A program made the translations under genes and the position numbers. From the NCBI GenBank assembly GCA_958510875.1, contig OY294072.1, positions 3,534,001-3,598,000 on the forward strand: a DNA stretch of 64,000 nt. Reading direction: 5' to 3'. Under the pieces are notes generated by a model. That model made no database searches. It was given only the letters and a program-made list of their open reading frames with translations, and had not been told where the DNA came from. Position 1 is the stretch's first letter. Each line of letters begins with the position of its first letter. Below, piece after piece: positions 54,209 to 63,408 of the stretch. The stretch comes from Endomychus coccineus. Its lineage: Eukaryota; Arthropoda; Insecta; Coleoptera; Endomychidae.

Positions 54209-54850
54209 CTGTAGATGTGCTAGGAGAGTTCGGCCTCGAAATCGACCTTTCTTGCATGTAAATCCCCATAAGGAAATCTAAGGTTCATTTTACCGAAAAC
54301 GGTCCCTTTCAAGGTCATCCACAATCGCGCATGCGCTGTCATATCAATGGGGGGTAGGTAGTCTATGGATCTGGAAGTCTGTGAACTGGTCATCTGTCTA
54401 TGGTTCTCGAAGTCCGTGAACTAGTCATCTGTCTATGGTTCTTCTCTAACTATGGCCGGGACAATCTGAAGTCTGTGAACTAGTCATCTGTGTATGGTTC
54501 TTCCCTAACTATGGTCTGGATAATCTGAAGTCTGTGAACTAGGCATCTGTGTACACACATTCTACTGAAATGATTTTTCTACACACACGGGGATTCGAAC
54601 CCTGGGAATAAACTCCAAAGTTAGGCGGCTTAACCGCGGAGGACTTGAAACAATTTAATGCAGTATATAAACACTTCCACTGAAAATGAAATATTTTTCT
54701 ACACAGACGGGAATCGAACCCGAGAAATAAATTCCAAAGCCAACACCTCAACCGTTCAGCTATGGAGGACTTGAGACCAAGTGATTTTAATGTTGTAGAT
54801 ATAACCCATGGTATCCGGCCCGAGTGATAAATGTGAGCATATTGCGGTCT
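54209..54850 (+). repeat. Repeat family R, copy 2, with two tRNA-like units
   Basis: Starts TGTAGATGTGCTAGGAGAG at the cut in the minor capsid remnant; the same order as copy 1: CTTGCATGTAAATCCCCATA, about four 59-bp units ending GTGAACTAGTCATCTG, then minus-strand tRNA-like sequences at about 54580-54644 (A-box region deleted) and 54700-54770. Confidence 0.75.
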
Positions 54851-56480
54851 AGCTGTCGATGTGTATCCGGTGTGAGGTTGTCCTTGTCAGTTTCGAAAGG
54901 ATGCATGTGATAAGGTGTGAGATAAGGACAGATTGTTTGTAAAGAGTATACAGGGTGCTTGTAAAGAGTGTGTCACATGTTCAGGGTCACCCGACTATCA
55001 CATGACAGCTGTCATGGCGGACCAAAGGTACAGACTGCTTCGTGGAGGTGTCGCCACCGCATTACAGCTGTCATGACGGGGTCGAATGTACAGACTGCTT
55101 CGTGGAAGTAGCGCCCCCAGTTTGACTCGTCCGACTCGTGCGACTCACGTTGTTTTGGTGTCGCTTCTGCCCATTAGGTGACTGGGTCGTTTCTACCCAC
55201 TAAGGGTTTGGTGTCGGTAGTCTATGGTTTTTCCAATTATGGTTCGGTGATATATGCCTCCTCCAAATATGGTCTGAAGGCAATCTATGGCTCCCTCAAA
55301 TATGGCCTGAAGGCAATCTACGGTTTTGCTATACAGGCTGTTTATGCAGTCGCCGGTCTTCAACAGGATGTCTGTCACGGTGTCTTCTATCACGTGAGTC
55401 TTCAGCGAGGTGTCACATGGATTCGTGCCATCTAGGAATGAACAATCATAGTATAACGGCGAATGGCACATGTGTTTTCCATTGACTTATGCATCATCAT
55501 TAGAGTGAAGGGGGTCTACACCGGAAGTCGTTATTTTATTGCACATTTTGAATCTACATTATGAGCTGAACAAGTTTTTCCTCGACTCAAGAATCATCAT
55601 CAGGGTTAAACCGGAAGTGGGTTATATAGTCGACACATTATTGCATATACTGAATCTACGTGATGTGCTGAATAAGAATATACTATTTATATATCGATCA
55701 GTTTGACCGATCTCTCGCGATAAGGATTTGAAATTTTTATTTTATAAAGTCTAGCGTTATGAGTATCAAATGAAAGGTATTGACGCGTAGAATGTGAATT
55801 TCCAATTTTTTCATTGAAGAATCCCATATGATACATGTAAATGAGGAAAAACCTTCAACTATAGCCTTATGGGCATCAAATGAAAGGTGTTGATGCGTAG
55901 AATGTGAATTTTCAACTTTTTCATTAAAGAATCCTATATGGTACATGTAAATGAGGACAAACCCTTAACTATAGATTTATGAAGCTGTCACGTGTGTTAC
56001 ATCGACGAGGTGGCTATCACAAGCTCCTTCAGCGAGGTGTCTGTCACGTAGTGCTAAAACGAGGTATCACGTGGGTCTGTCCCGGGTTACAGTGGCGAGG
56101 TGGTTAACGAAGTGCCTCTCACGTAGGTCTTCAACGGGGTGTCATGCCAACTATCACATACCGTAGTCATAGAAACCATAGAGCTATAGGCTACAGAGCT
56201 AACCTTAGTCACAACCATAGCGCTAAAGGTTATAGAGCTAACCTAAGTCGCAGAGCATCATGGTGTGAACTATCATGACGGATCTGTCACATCGTGTGTA
56301 TGTGTATGTGTGTGTGTGTTTGTGTGTGTGTTCTATCATTTGTGGCTGTCATGTACAGAATGTTAATTTCCATATTTTTGATGTGGGGAAAATCAATATG
56401 ATCCGTACAAATTGGGGTGGGGGGAACATCAAACTATAGCTTCATGTGTATCAATATACATAATGATTTTGACGAGTAAG
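54851..56480. repeat. Minisatellite-rich block
   Basis: No gene. Repeats include GTACAGACTGCTTCGTGGA (55029, 55088), TATGGTCTGAAGGCAATCTA (from about 55268, twice), a 110-bp direct repeat around TTGACGCGTAGAATGTGAA (55780-55900 and 55880-55980), and TCACGTAGGTCTTCAACGGG units (56030-56150). A GT tract lies at about 56299-56330. Same family as 49640-50460. Confidence 0.75.
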
Positions 56481-56715
56481 TGGTGTTTCATTGAATTGAA
56501 GATCCGGCGATCATAGTTTACGAATGATGATGACGTCACTGCTCCAAACCGGTGACAGTAACTTATTCAGTCTGGGGACCATAGTTTACGAACGATGATG
56601 ACGTCATCATCGTTCACCAACTATGATGGGCAGATGAGGAATAAAATGTGGAAAATCATAATGATTATAATACATCCATGCGCATGGCGTGATTCACACA
56701 TGCTTCAACATCCAA
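56481..56715 (+). promoter_or_regulatory. Orphan paired-CRE module
   Basis: TGACGTCA at 56531-56538 and 56599-56606 in the same sequence context as the metalloproteinase upstream regions, then AT-rich sequence and a CACATGCTTCAACATCCA word like the ATPase E-box spacers. It is cut by repeat family R at 56716, so no downstream gene remains. Confidence 0.5.
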
Positions 56716-57355
56716 GTAGATGTGCTAGGCCGGTTCGGGACCAAAATCGACCTTTCTTGCATGTAAATCCCCATAAGGAAATCTAAGGTTCATTTTAGCG
56801 AAACCGGTCCCCTTCAAGGTCATCCACAATCACCCATGCGCAGTCATATCGATGGGGTAGGAAGTCTATGGTTCTCGAAGTCTGTGAACTAGTCATATGT
56901 CTATGGTTCTTCCCTAACTATGGCCAGGACAATCTAAAGTCAGTGAACTAGCTATCTGTGTATGGTTCTACCCTAACTATGGTCTGAACAATCTGAAGTC
57001 TGTGAACTAATCATCTGTGTATGGTTCTTCCCTAACTATGGTCTGGATAAACTGAAGTCTGTGAACTAGTCATCTGTGTACTCACATTCTGCACACACCG
57101 AGATTCGAACCCGGGAAATAAACTCCAAAGTTAGGCGGCTTAACCGCGGAGGACTTGAACAATTTAATGTGGTATATAAGGACTTCTACTAAAACGAAAT
57201 ATTTTTCTACACACACGGGAATCGAACCTGAGAAATAAAATCCAAAGCCGGCCCCTCAACCGCTCAGCTACGGAGGACTTGAGAACAAGTGATTTTAATG
57301 TTGTAGATATAACCGCGGAGTATCCAACCTGAGTGATAAGTGTGAGTATATTGCA
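56716..57355 (+). repeat. Repeat family R, copy 3, with two tRNA-like units
   Basis: Begins AGTAGATGTGCTAGGCCGG, then GACCTTTCTTGCATGTAAAT, four 59-bp GTCTGTGAACTAGTCATCTG units and two minus-strand tRNA-like sequences (about 57091-57154 and 57210-57276). The first nine bases equal the terminus of the complete Polinton (AGTAGATGT), hinting that family R is the end of another Polinton family. Confidence 0.75.
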
Positions 57356-58559
57356 GCCTATGTGGTACAGGTAGTTGTTTGTACACGACGCCAGTTGTGT
57401 AGGTGTTTCAACAGCGGGGGCCTACAGCGAGGTATGGAATGTGATACTACTTCTTCATAGAGGCAGTCACAGGGTTTTGAAAGAGTTATAATAGTGTTGT
57501 TTGTACATGTCGACAGTCACGCGATTTTTGAAAGAGGCTGTCACGCAGGTCTGCATCGAGGTATCATGGGAAAGCTGCTGAATGTTATACAGTATGGAAA
57601 TGATATCTTCTCCATGAGCATTTCTCAAACGCGATGTTTATAAGGAAATTACTGTCATGACGTTTATTCAAGCCGTGTGTACCTTATTTCAACTTGATTG
57701 CTATATTACAAAATGCAATTTCAATCATCTCGAACATATAGATATATGGATATTATTTTCAGTATACAAAATGGAGTTGGGGGACTTCAATGAGGTATGG
57801 AATGTGAGGTTATACAGATTGTTTATGCATAACGTTAGTCGCGTGGATTTGAATGAAGCTGTCAACGAGGTGCGGTCTCCAACGAGGCGGGTGTGTAGAT
57901 GGAATGTGAGGTTATACAGAGTGTGCAGGTATAATGATGTCTGTCGCGCAGGTCTTCAGTGAGGTATCTACCCCGCGCGAGTCTTCAATGAAATGTGGGG
58001 TTATTTGTACATGCCGTTAGTCGCAGGGTTTTGTCTGAGTTATAATGATATCGGTCGCGGTGCATCGTCTGCCCCACAGGTCTTCAATAAGGGGACCATG
58101 ACATCTAACATAACATAATAGCGATATTATGAATTATCTGCGTTCGCAGAAAATAACAATCAAATCATCTGAGGACTTTTTTTTTTCCGCTTGATTAGTA
58201 CTAGAGGGGGCCCCAATATTTATTATAATATCATGAGTATGCGTCATTGGGGGTGGAGAGATAGCTCACTTGAAGGATAAGGTTGGGCTAAATCGTCTCT
58301 CCAAAAGCAATGTATTCAACTTGGAATATGCATTATTGTAATGCTGCGCAATCCTACAATGTTAAAGTAGTTTCATAAAGTATCTGAAAGCATCACGAAT
58401 ATATAGAAAATGCTTTTCTAAAAGTAGAATTAGAATTGAAATAATTCGCTATAATGTTATATTTTTTCGTAATAATTCATTCGGGTATAGTAGTATATCA
58501 AGCGGAATTCTGTGACACTTCGATGGCATGTCCATTCGCCTCTGTCCACCAACCCCAAC
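57356..58559. other. Degenerate minisatellite, then unassigned sequence
   Basis: To about 58090: irregular copies of GGAATGTGAGGTTATACAG and GTCGCGCAGGTCTTCA units. Afterwards no repeat or gene recognised. Confidence 0.5.
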
Positions 58560-58569
58560 TTCTTGTGTT

Positions 58570-58690
58570 TTGTCGTCAATGACCAGAGGCTCCTGCAGAA
58601 GAAGAAGAAGTTGTCGTCAATGACCAGAGGCTTCTTCTCGAAGAAGAAGTTGTCGTCAATGACCAGAGAGGGTGTGCCCGCCTCACCTTG
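58570..58690. repeat. Three 40-bp tandem units
   Basis: TTGTCGTCAATGACCAGAG starts at 58570, 58611 and 58650, separated by GAAGAAGAAG-rich spacers. Followed by CACCTTGATTATAGGTGAGA and its near-inverse forms. Confidence 0.85.
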
Positions 58691-58978
58691 ATTATAGGTG
58701 AGAATGTCACCTTGATTGTAGTTAAAGGTGAGCCTAGCCCAGCCTCGCCCATAATAATCTCAAGGTGATTTTTTTTATTTCTCGCAACTGGTTTTGAATT
58801 TTATTTTGTTAATTTTCTTGTCAAGACTTGTAGGTTTCTTATCTCTGCTGTTGACGTCAATGAGGGTTCACAAAGGTGAAACAAATATGTTGTTGTTATC
58901 ATTATCTCTGACGAGGTCACAAAGATCAAGCAAATATGATATGAGATGTTATAATTATACACTAACCTCAATAGTAGG

Positions 58979-59005
58979 GGACCACTTCCCCCGCGGGAGT
59001 GGTCC
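58979..59005. repeat. GC-rich hairpin
   Basis: GGACCACT and AGTGGTCC arms around a CCGCGG-containing centre, 63 bp before the ATG at 59068. Unusual GC content for this window; could be a regulatory or terminal structure. Confidence 0.65.
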
Positions 59006-59067
59006 GCCATTGTTTAGATTGATTTGATAAGTTTATTCTCTCTCTTCGATATTCGACATTCACCAAT

Positions 59068-59556
59068 ATGAGGTTCATTGTGATAGATGTACAAGGCTTC
59101 AAAGTGCCTGAATTTAGAATAAAAGAAATGTGTATTACGGATGGAAAACAATCAAGTCACTACCTATTCAATTATCCCAAACCATATAGCGAGTTAGATG
59201 AAAACTGTAAGAGACAAATTCGATATCTCGAGAGGAATCATCATTGTATTCCATATGTTAGTGGGTTTATCAAGAATAGGGAACTGAAGAATATTTTGAA
59301 AAAACATACAGTTGAGATGAATATCGATCGTATATATGTTAGAGGAAAAGAAAAATCGAAAGCTATAAGTCAACTTTTATAAGAAATTAATGGAGGATCG
59401 ATAGTTGTTATAGATTTAGAAAATGATGTCAACTGTCCAAAACTGATAATGGGTGAACCTCTTTGTTTGAACAATCATACTTCAAATAATTGTTACTGTG
59501 CTGTGAATAATAGCTTACCTATTCATAATTATCTTATAAATTTACTACCATTGTAA
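59068..59556 (+). pseudogene. TIR-type gene family member, one in-frame stop
   Basis: Diverged relative of the ORF at 6563: MRFIVIDVQGF start, HHCIPYVSGF in the middle, IYVRGKEKSKA, then a TAA at 59380 in otherwise continuous frame. After it VVIDLENDVNCPKL and LCLNNHTSNNCYCAVNN run to a TAA at 59554. 162 residues if the stop is ignored, close to the 167 of the other copies. The conserved acidic strand, central H-x-I-P-Y and C-terminal Cys/His cluster define the family. First gene of the right-hand Polinton copy. Confidence 0.65.
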
Positions 59557-59626
59557 ACCGATGATAATAAATGATATAAATAATAGATTGATTTTTTATT
59601 TCCCTCAGTCTATATCCTGAACTCAT

Positions 59627-59845
59627 ATGAGAAACAAAATGATGAAGCTTTGTGGAATTTGTAATAAAAAAGAGATTAATACAAGTTTTATCCTTTGTAA
59701 ACATAGATTGTATTGTTCAGAGTGTATATTCAATTTAAAGATTATATACTGCTTTGAGTGTGCTGATAAGAGAAAAATAATATCGACAATATCTATAGAT
59801 AACTATCGTGGTATTGTGTTCCATCATTACTCTTCTCCACGATAA
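59627..59845 (+). CDS. Small RING-finger protein
   Basis: 72 codons with a complete C3HC4 RING: C9-x2-C12-x11-C24-x-H26-x3-C30-x2-C33-x8-C42-x2-C45. RING proteins are usually E3 ubiquitin ligases; small viral RING proteins often target host factors or act in gene regulation. It lies between the TIR-type gene and the membrane-protein gene of the right-hand Polinton and has no counterpart in the complete copy at 5649. An acceptor-like TTATTTCCCTCAG is 18 bp upstream of the ATG, so splicing from an upstream leader is possible. Confidence 0.75.
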   Translation: MRNKMMKLCGICNKKEINTSFILCKHRLYCSECIFNLKIIYCFECADKRKIISTISIDNYRGIVFHHYSSPR

Positions 59846-59884
59846 TTAAATAGATGTAATGTTAGAAATATATCATTATGAAAA

Positions 59885-60667
59885 ATGTATTCATATAGTA
59901 TGTTACTTGTACTGTTTGTGTTAACTCTAACCTTACTTCTTGGAACTTTCTCATCGAATATAATATTATATAAGTCAACATTTAATTCTTATAATGGAAG
60001 TGCATCATTCAATCATAATTTAAATCGAAGTGATTCCATTCATTTAGAATATGAAAATTTGAATCAACAAAGACCTACCTTTACTATTTTCGCATCGAGG
60101 AAAAATCATTCTCCACATCATAGAGTTTCTACCCACCCTGAACCTCTATCCAGAGAAGAAGAAGTGAGAAATGATTATGAACATCGTATATCTTTTATAA
60201 ATGTTCAACTCACAACTTGTAAAAGTAGATTGAAAAATTTAACCTTGGAATTATTGGATGTGAATAGTAAATATATATTAGAACGTATATATATCGAGAA
60301 ATATTGTGAAAGCTCTCCTATCGCCACTACCATTTCTACAAACATAGATGCCCCCGCTAATAATCTTCTGCAAGAGTGTAGATCAGATTTATCTACATGT
60401 GTTGCAAACAATCTCGGATTGAAATTTGAATCAGATACTTGGGCATCTAAATATTATGAATGTAATAAAACGAAATCATCCAGTTTGAATATAGTTGACA
60501 AAGATAGAAGTGATGTTCTACCTGAACCTGTCCTATCGGAACCGTTAAATATTTCAATAAAAAATTTAGAGTGGAATTATATGAGCTGTTACCAAGAGCT
60601 GCATCGAACAAATACTAAATTATCAAATTGCATGTTGGAAGCAAAATTAATTCAACCCGCACCATGA
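59885..60667 (+). CDS. Membrane-anchored Ser/Asn-rich protein of unknown function
   Basis: Intact 260 codons. Residues about 6-28 form one strong hydrophobic segment (MLLVLFVLTLTLLLGT), consistent with a signal anchor or signal peptide. The rest is polar: a Ser/Asn-rich stalk, then regularly spaced Cys in predicted helical sequence (LTTCKSRLKNLTLELLD, LLQECRSDLSTC, YYECNKT, SCYQEL, SNCML). Several N-x-S/T sites fit an extracellular or virion-surface location. No family recognised; a surface or envelope-like accessory protein is a guess. No copy in the complete element. Confidence 0.6.
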   Translation: MYSYSMLLVLFVLTLTLLLGTFSSNIILYKSTFNSYNGSASFNHNLNRSDSIHLEYENLNQQRPTFTIFASRKNHSPHHRVSTHPEPLSREEEVRNDYEHRISFINVQLTTCKSRLKNLTLELLDVNSKYILERIYIEKYCESSPIATTISTNIDAPANNLLQECRSDLSTCVANNLGLKFESDTWASKYYECNKTKSSSLNIVDKDRSDVLPEPVLSEPLNISIKNLEWNYMSCYQELHRTNTKLSNCMLEAKLIQPAP

Positions 60668-60889
60668 AGAATGATATTCAAGAAGAAATTGGATGATCAT
60701 ATAAATAATTTGAATTTTCTTAAAAACGTACCCATTTATACATATATTACAATCATATAACTCGTACGTCTAATTATCTGAAAATAGGTAACTAAGAAAA
60801 CCAAATATTATATGTTATATAAAATAATTATTATAATCAAAATATAGATAAGGCATATTTATAAGTAATATACAATATTAAATATAAAA
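60668..60889. other. AT-rich intergenic
   Basis: Nothing recognised; separates plus-strand accessory genes from minus-strand remnants. Confidence 0.4.
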
Positions 60890-61072
60890 TTAATCGTTTT
60901 CTTCCTCCTCCTCCTCTGGAATAGAATGATATCCCTAAGGTAACGTTTTATAATTTTCAATAATATAGCGTTTATTATTATCACAAGCGCTTAAAACAAT
61001 TTCATTTTGCTCAATAGTGTAAATATTATGATTATGAGATCTAATTAATTTTTGGGTTTTATTATCGATCAT
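60890..61072 (-). pseudogene. Small acidic-tailed ORF with one internal stop
   Basis: The frame reads MIDNKTQKLIRSHNHNIYTI and YIIENYKTLP, then a TAG, then GYHSIPEEEEEEND and a TAA. Sixty residues if the stop is ignored. It follows the capsid/ATPase fusion remnant on the same strand. Unknown function; it may be a decayed accessory gene. Confidence 0.35.
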
Positions 61073-61082
61073 TAGTTTTTTC

Positions 61083-61341
61083 TTTTACAAAATAGTTTAT
61101 AGATGTATGAAATCATCAAAACACTTTCTATATCTTCCTTTATCAATAGCATCATCTTTAACAATACATAAAAATTCATATCGTTCCTTCCAAACAGTAT
61201 GAACATATATTTTTGAATTCTCCAAAAGTCATATATATGATCATTATATATATGTTTTAAATTTAGATCGTCTTGTGCAATAGAATAATACGAATGAGCA
61301 TCTAGTTCTATTGAGTGATAAGTGCTCCAAAATTCAGACAC
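61083..61341 (-). pseudogene. Fused remnants of minor capsid and packaging ATPase
   Basis: The frame starts with a minor-capsid-like SIELDAHSYYSIA (61280-61320) joined directly to DDLNLKHIYNDHI, the C-terminal region of the packaging ATPase (QDELNLKHIFTDHV in the intact copies). The rest of the ATPase tail (DKGRYRKCFDDFI) follows in a shifted frame to about 61095. So two genes that lie kilobases apart in the complete element are fused here by deletion. Trace of yet another Polinton copy, inverted. Confidence 0.7.
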
Positions 61342-61539
61342 GTGTTTAACACATGCTTTAAGATTCTGACACGTGCTTCAACATTCAGACGAGTGCTTCA
61401 ACATTTATATACGTGTTTCAACATTCGGACAAATTTAACACGTCTTTGATACTTGCTTTTGACAGTTACATGGTAGAAGTGCTCGGACATACACAATATA
61501 ACATCATCAACTAGAATATAAACAAATGCTTATTAACAT
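61325..61539 (+). promoter_or_regulatory. Upstream region of second packaging ATPase with E-boxes
   Basis: CACGTG at 61339 and 61370, plus decayed relatives (CACATG, GAGTGC, ATACGTG) with the same GCTTCAACATTCAGAC spacers as the array at 7945. The last 60 bp before the ATG are almost identical to those before 8239. Confidence 0.55.
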
Positions 61540-62265
61540 ATGTTTCAGTATGACTTCGATTCGCCTTCAGGCATGATGGAGATTGTTAAGCAAAAAGACT
61601 CGTTGAATATTATGAACTTAGGGTCAAGCATTGAGAATGTTGAACAACCACAACGTCACAGCTCATTGCTGCCAAATACTCTACGAACAATACTCTGCGG
61701 TCCAAGTAATTGTGGGAAAACAAATGCGATGTTATCTCTATTGTTAGATGCAAACGGCTTGAAATTTGAAAACGTGTACATCTATTCAAAGTCTTTACAC
61801 CAACCAAAATACCAGTTACTGGAGGAAACATTGAAGAAAATTGCTGGGCTTGGATATTTTCCATACTCTGAAAGTGATAACGTCATAGACCCCACAGAAG
61901 CGAAACCTAATTCGGTAATAATATTCGATGATGTAATGGATGAGAAACAGGAGAAAATTCGTTCTTATTTTTCAAGAGGGAGACACAACTCAATTGATAG
62001 TTTCTATCTTTGTCAGTCTTTTGCTAAATGTCCAAAACATGGATTGCGCGACAATGCCAATTGCTTGATTATTTTCAAACAGGATGAACTCAATTTGAAA
62101 CATATATTTACCGATCATGTAAGTACCGACATGTCACTCGAGAAATTCAAAGAGATATGTAGCGCATGTTGGAAAGATAAATATGGATTCCTTATGATAA
62201 ACAAAGACTGTGATATGAACAAAGGACGTTATCGCAAAAGTTTTGATAGCTATATATACATCTAA
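61540..62265 (+). CDS. Polinton packaging ATPase, second copy
   Basis: Intact 241 residues, co-linear with the gene at 8239 (about 90 percent identical). Walker A GPSNCGKTN, Walker B SVIIFDDVMD, and SRGRHNSIDSFYLCQSFAKC conserved. The C-terminal region DMNKGRYRKSFDSYIYI is complete. Followed 42 bp later by the DUF8207-like gene, as in the older copy. Confidence 0.92.
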   Translation: MFQYDFDSPSGMMEIVKQKDSLNIMNLGSSIENVEQPQRHSSLLPNTLRTILCGPSNCGKTNAMLSLLLDANGLKFENVYIYSKSLHQPKYQLLEETLKKIAGLGYFPYSESDNVIDPTEAKPNSVIIFDDVMDEKQEKIRSYFSRGRHNSIDSFYLCQSFAKCPKHGLRDNANCLIIFKQDELNLKHIFTDHVSTDMSLEKFKEICSACWKDKYGFLMINKDCDMNKGRYRKSFDSYIYI

Positions 62266-62307
62266 CATGTATATATACTATCATTTGAAATAGACAAACC
62301 GCTCAGC

Positions 62308-63408
62308 ATGGACGTGCGTGTGAGTAACATGTTAAAAGAAAAACAACAATTGAAGAGAAAAATTTGGGAGTTAGCAAACGTTGTGAGGAAAAAATATATG
62401 GCTGTGAAATTGGGTAAAGCTGAAAATGATACAATTCTAGATAATATGTTCAAGAATGTATCTAAGCCTCTGGAGGAAATTGCGAAAAATGCTGAAATAA
62501 TCAAACAAAATTCGTTGATTAAGCCTAAAAGTATTGTTTCTACAGCAACACAAATGGAGAACATACCAATCCCAAATATTGTGACTGAAGGGGAAGAATT
62601 CGTATATAACCCCCCAGATACTGAAGAGGATGTGTTTACCCCCGAACCTACTATCGATCAGATTCGTGAAGAATTCAGAAAACTTAAGAAAGATAATGCA
62701 GCGGCTACAGAGGAGTTTCTGCAACAATACCCTACATTAGCACGTTATTACTTGGAAGGATTTCTATTGGATGATGATGTCAAGAGATACGATGATAAAA
62801 TGGGTTTGCAATATAATTCGACTTCAGATAAATGGTTCATGGGTAATCAACCTATTGAAATTGATAGTGAGAGTAATATAATTATTAAGGACACTCCGTT
62901 CAAGGGTACCACAGGACTGTATAATTTGATATTCTACAGAGATGTTCTACCCGACACCTACACCGTGGAAGATGGAAAAAATTACAGTCAAATGATGGAA
63001 ATGACTAGTGCCCATAGACGTAATAACGATCCCGCTGATCGAATAAGAAACACTGTAAAATACAAACATGTACTGAAACCTTTGATTAATTCCATGAAAA
63101 GACCAAGGTCCAAAACATACACTGGAAATGCATATATCAAAAATGATATGCTTGAATATAACGAGAAACCAATCGAATATGTTTATTGGGATGACGTTAA
63201 CGAAATTGTGGATAGACTGAGACTTCTTGTTGCATCCTCGCACGCTGGTAACAATAACCATCACAACGAGATAGTCTCTATAATAGAAGAATTGATAGAA
63301 GCAGGTGTAATCGAACAAAAACCGAGTGTAAGACAAATTCATCACAGTTATAAAGATGGTTTCAATGGATACGTTTATCAGAGCCTCCTCTTCCATGTGG
63401 ATATATGA
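62308..63408 (+). CDS. DUF8207-like Polinton protein
   Basis: Intact 366 codons. N-terminal basic coiled region (about 1-45), a linker with acidic patch (TEGEEFVYNPPDTEEDVF), the central domain YLEGFLLDDD...KWFMGNQPIEIDSES and GLYNLIFYRDVLPDTYT, then YVYWDDVNEIVDRLRLLVAS and NHHNEIVSIIEELIEAG. This recurrent arthropod Polinton family is one I recall as DUF8207; its role is unknown. Relative to the older copy a 2-nt insertion near 63344 has moved the stop, so the last 20 codons overlap the next gene and are probably not ancestral. Confidence 0.82.
   Translation: MDVRVSNMLKEKQQLKRKIWELANVVRKKYMAVKLGKAENDTILDNMFKNVSKPLEEIAKNAEIIKQNSLIKPKSIVSTATQMENIPIPNIVTEGEEFVYNPPDTEEDVFTPEPTIDQIREEFRKLKKDNAAATEEFLQQYPTLARYYLEGFLLDDDVKRYDDKMGLQYNSTSDKWFMGNQPIEIDSESNIIIKDTPFKGTTGLYNLIFYRDVLPDTYTVEDGKNYSQMMEMTSAHRRNNDPADRIRNTVKYKHVLKPLINSMKRPRSKTYTGNAYIKNDMLEYNEKPIEYVYWDDVNEIVDRLRLLVASSHAGNNNHHNEIVSIIEELIEAGVIEQKPSVRQIHHSYKDGFNGYVYQSLLFHVDI

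Noticed and set aside
51594..57276. Functional tRNA genes
   Set aside because: A- and B-box words are good but acceptor ends do not pair and the anticodon arm is absent; called tRNA-like only.
58794..59027. ORFs on both strands before the right-hand Polinton genes
   Set aside because: They read through the GC-rich hairpin and repeated AT sequence; no motif, no conservation with other copies.
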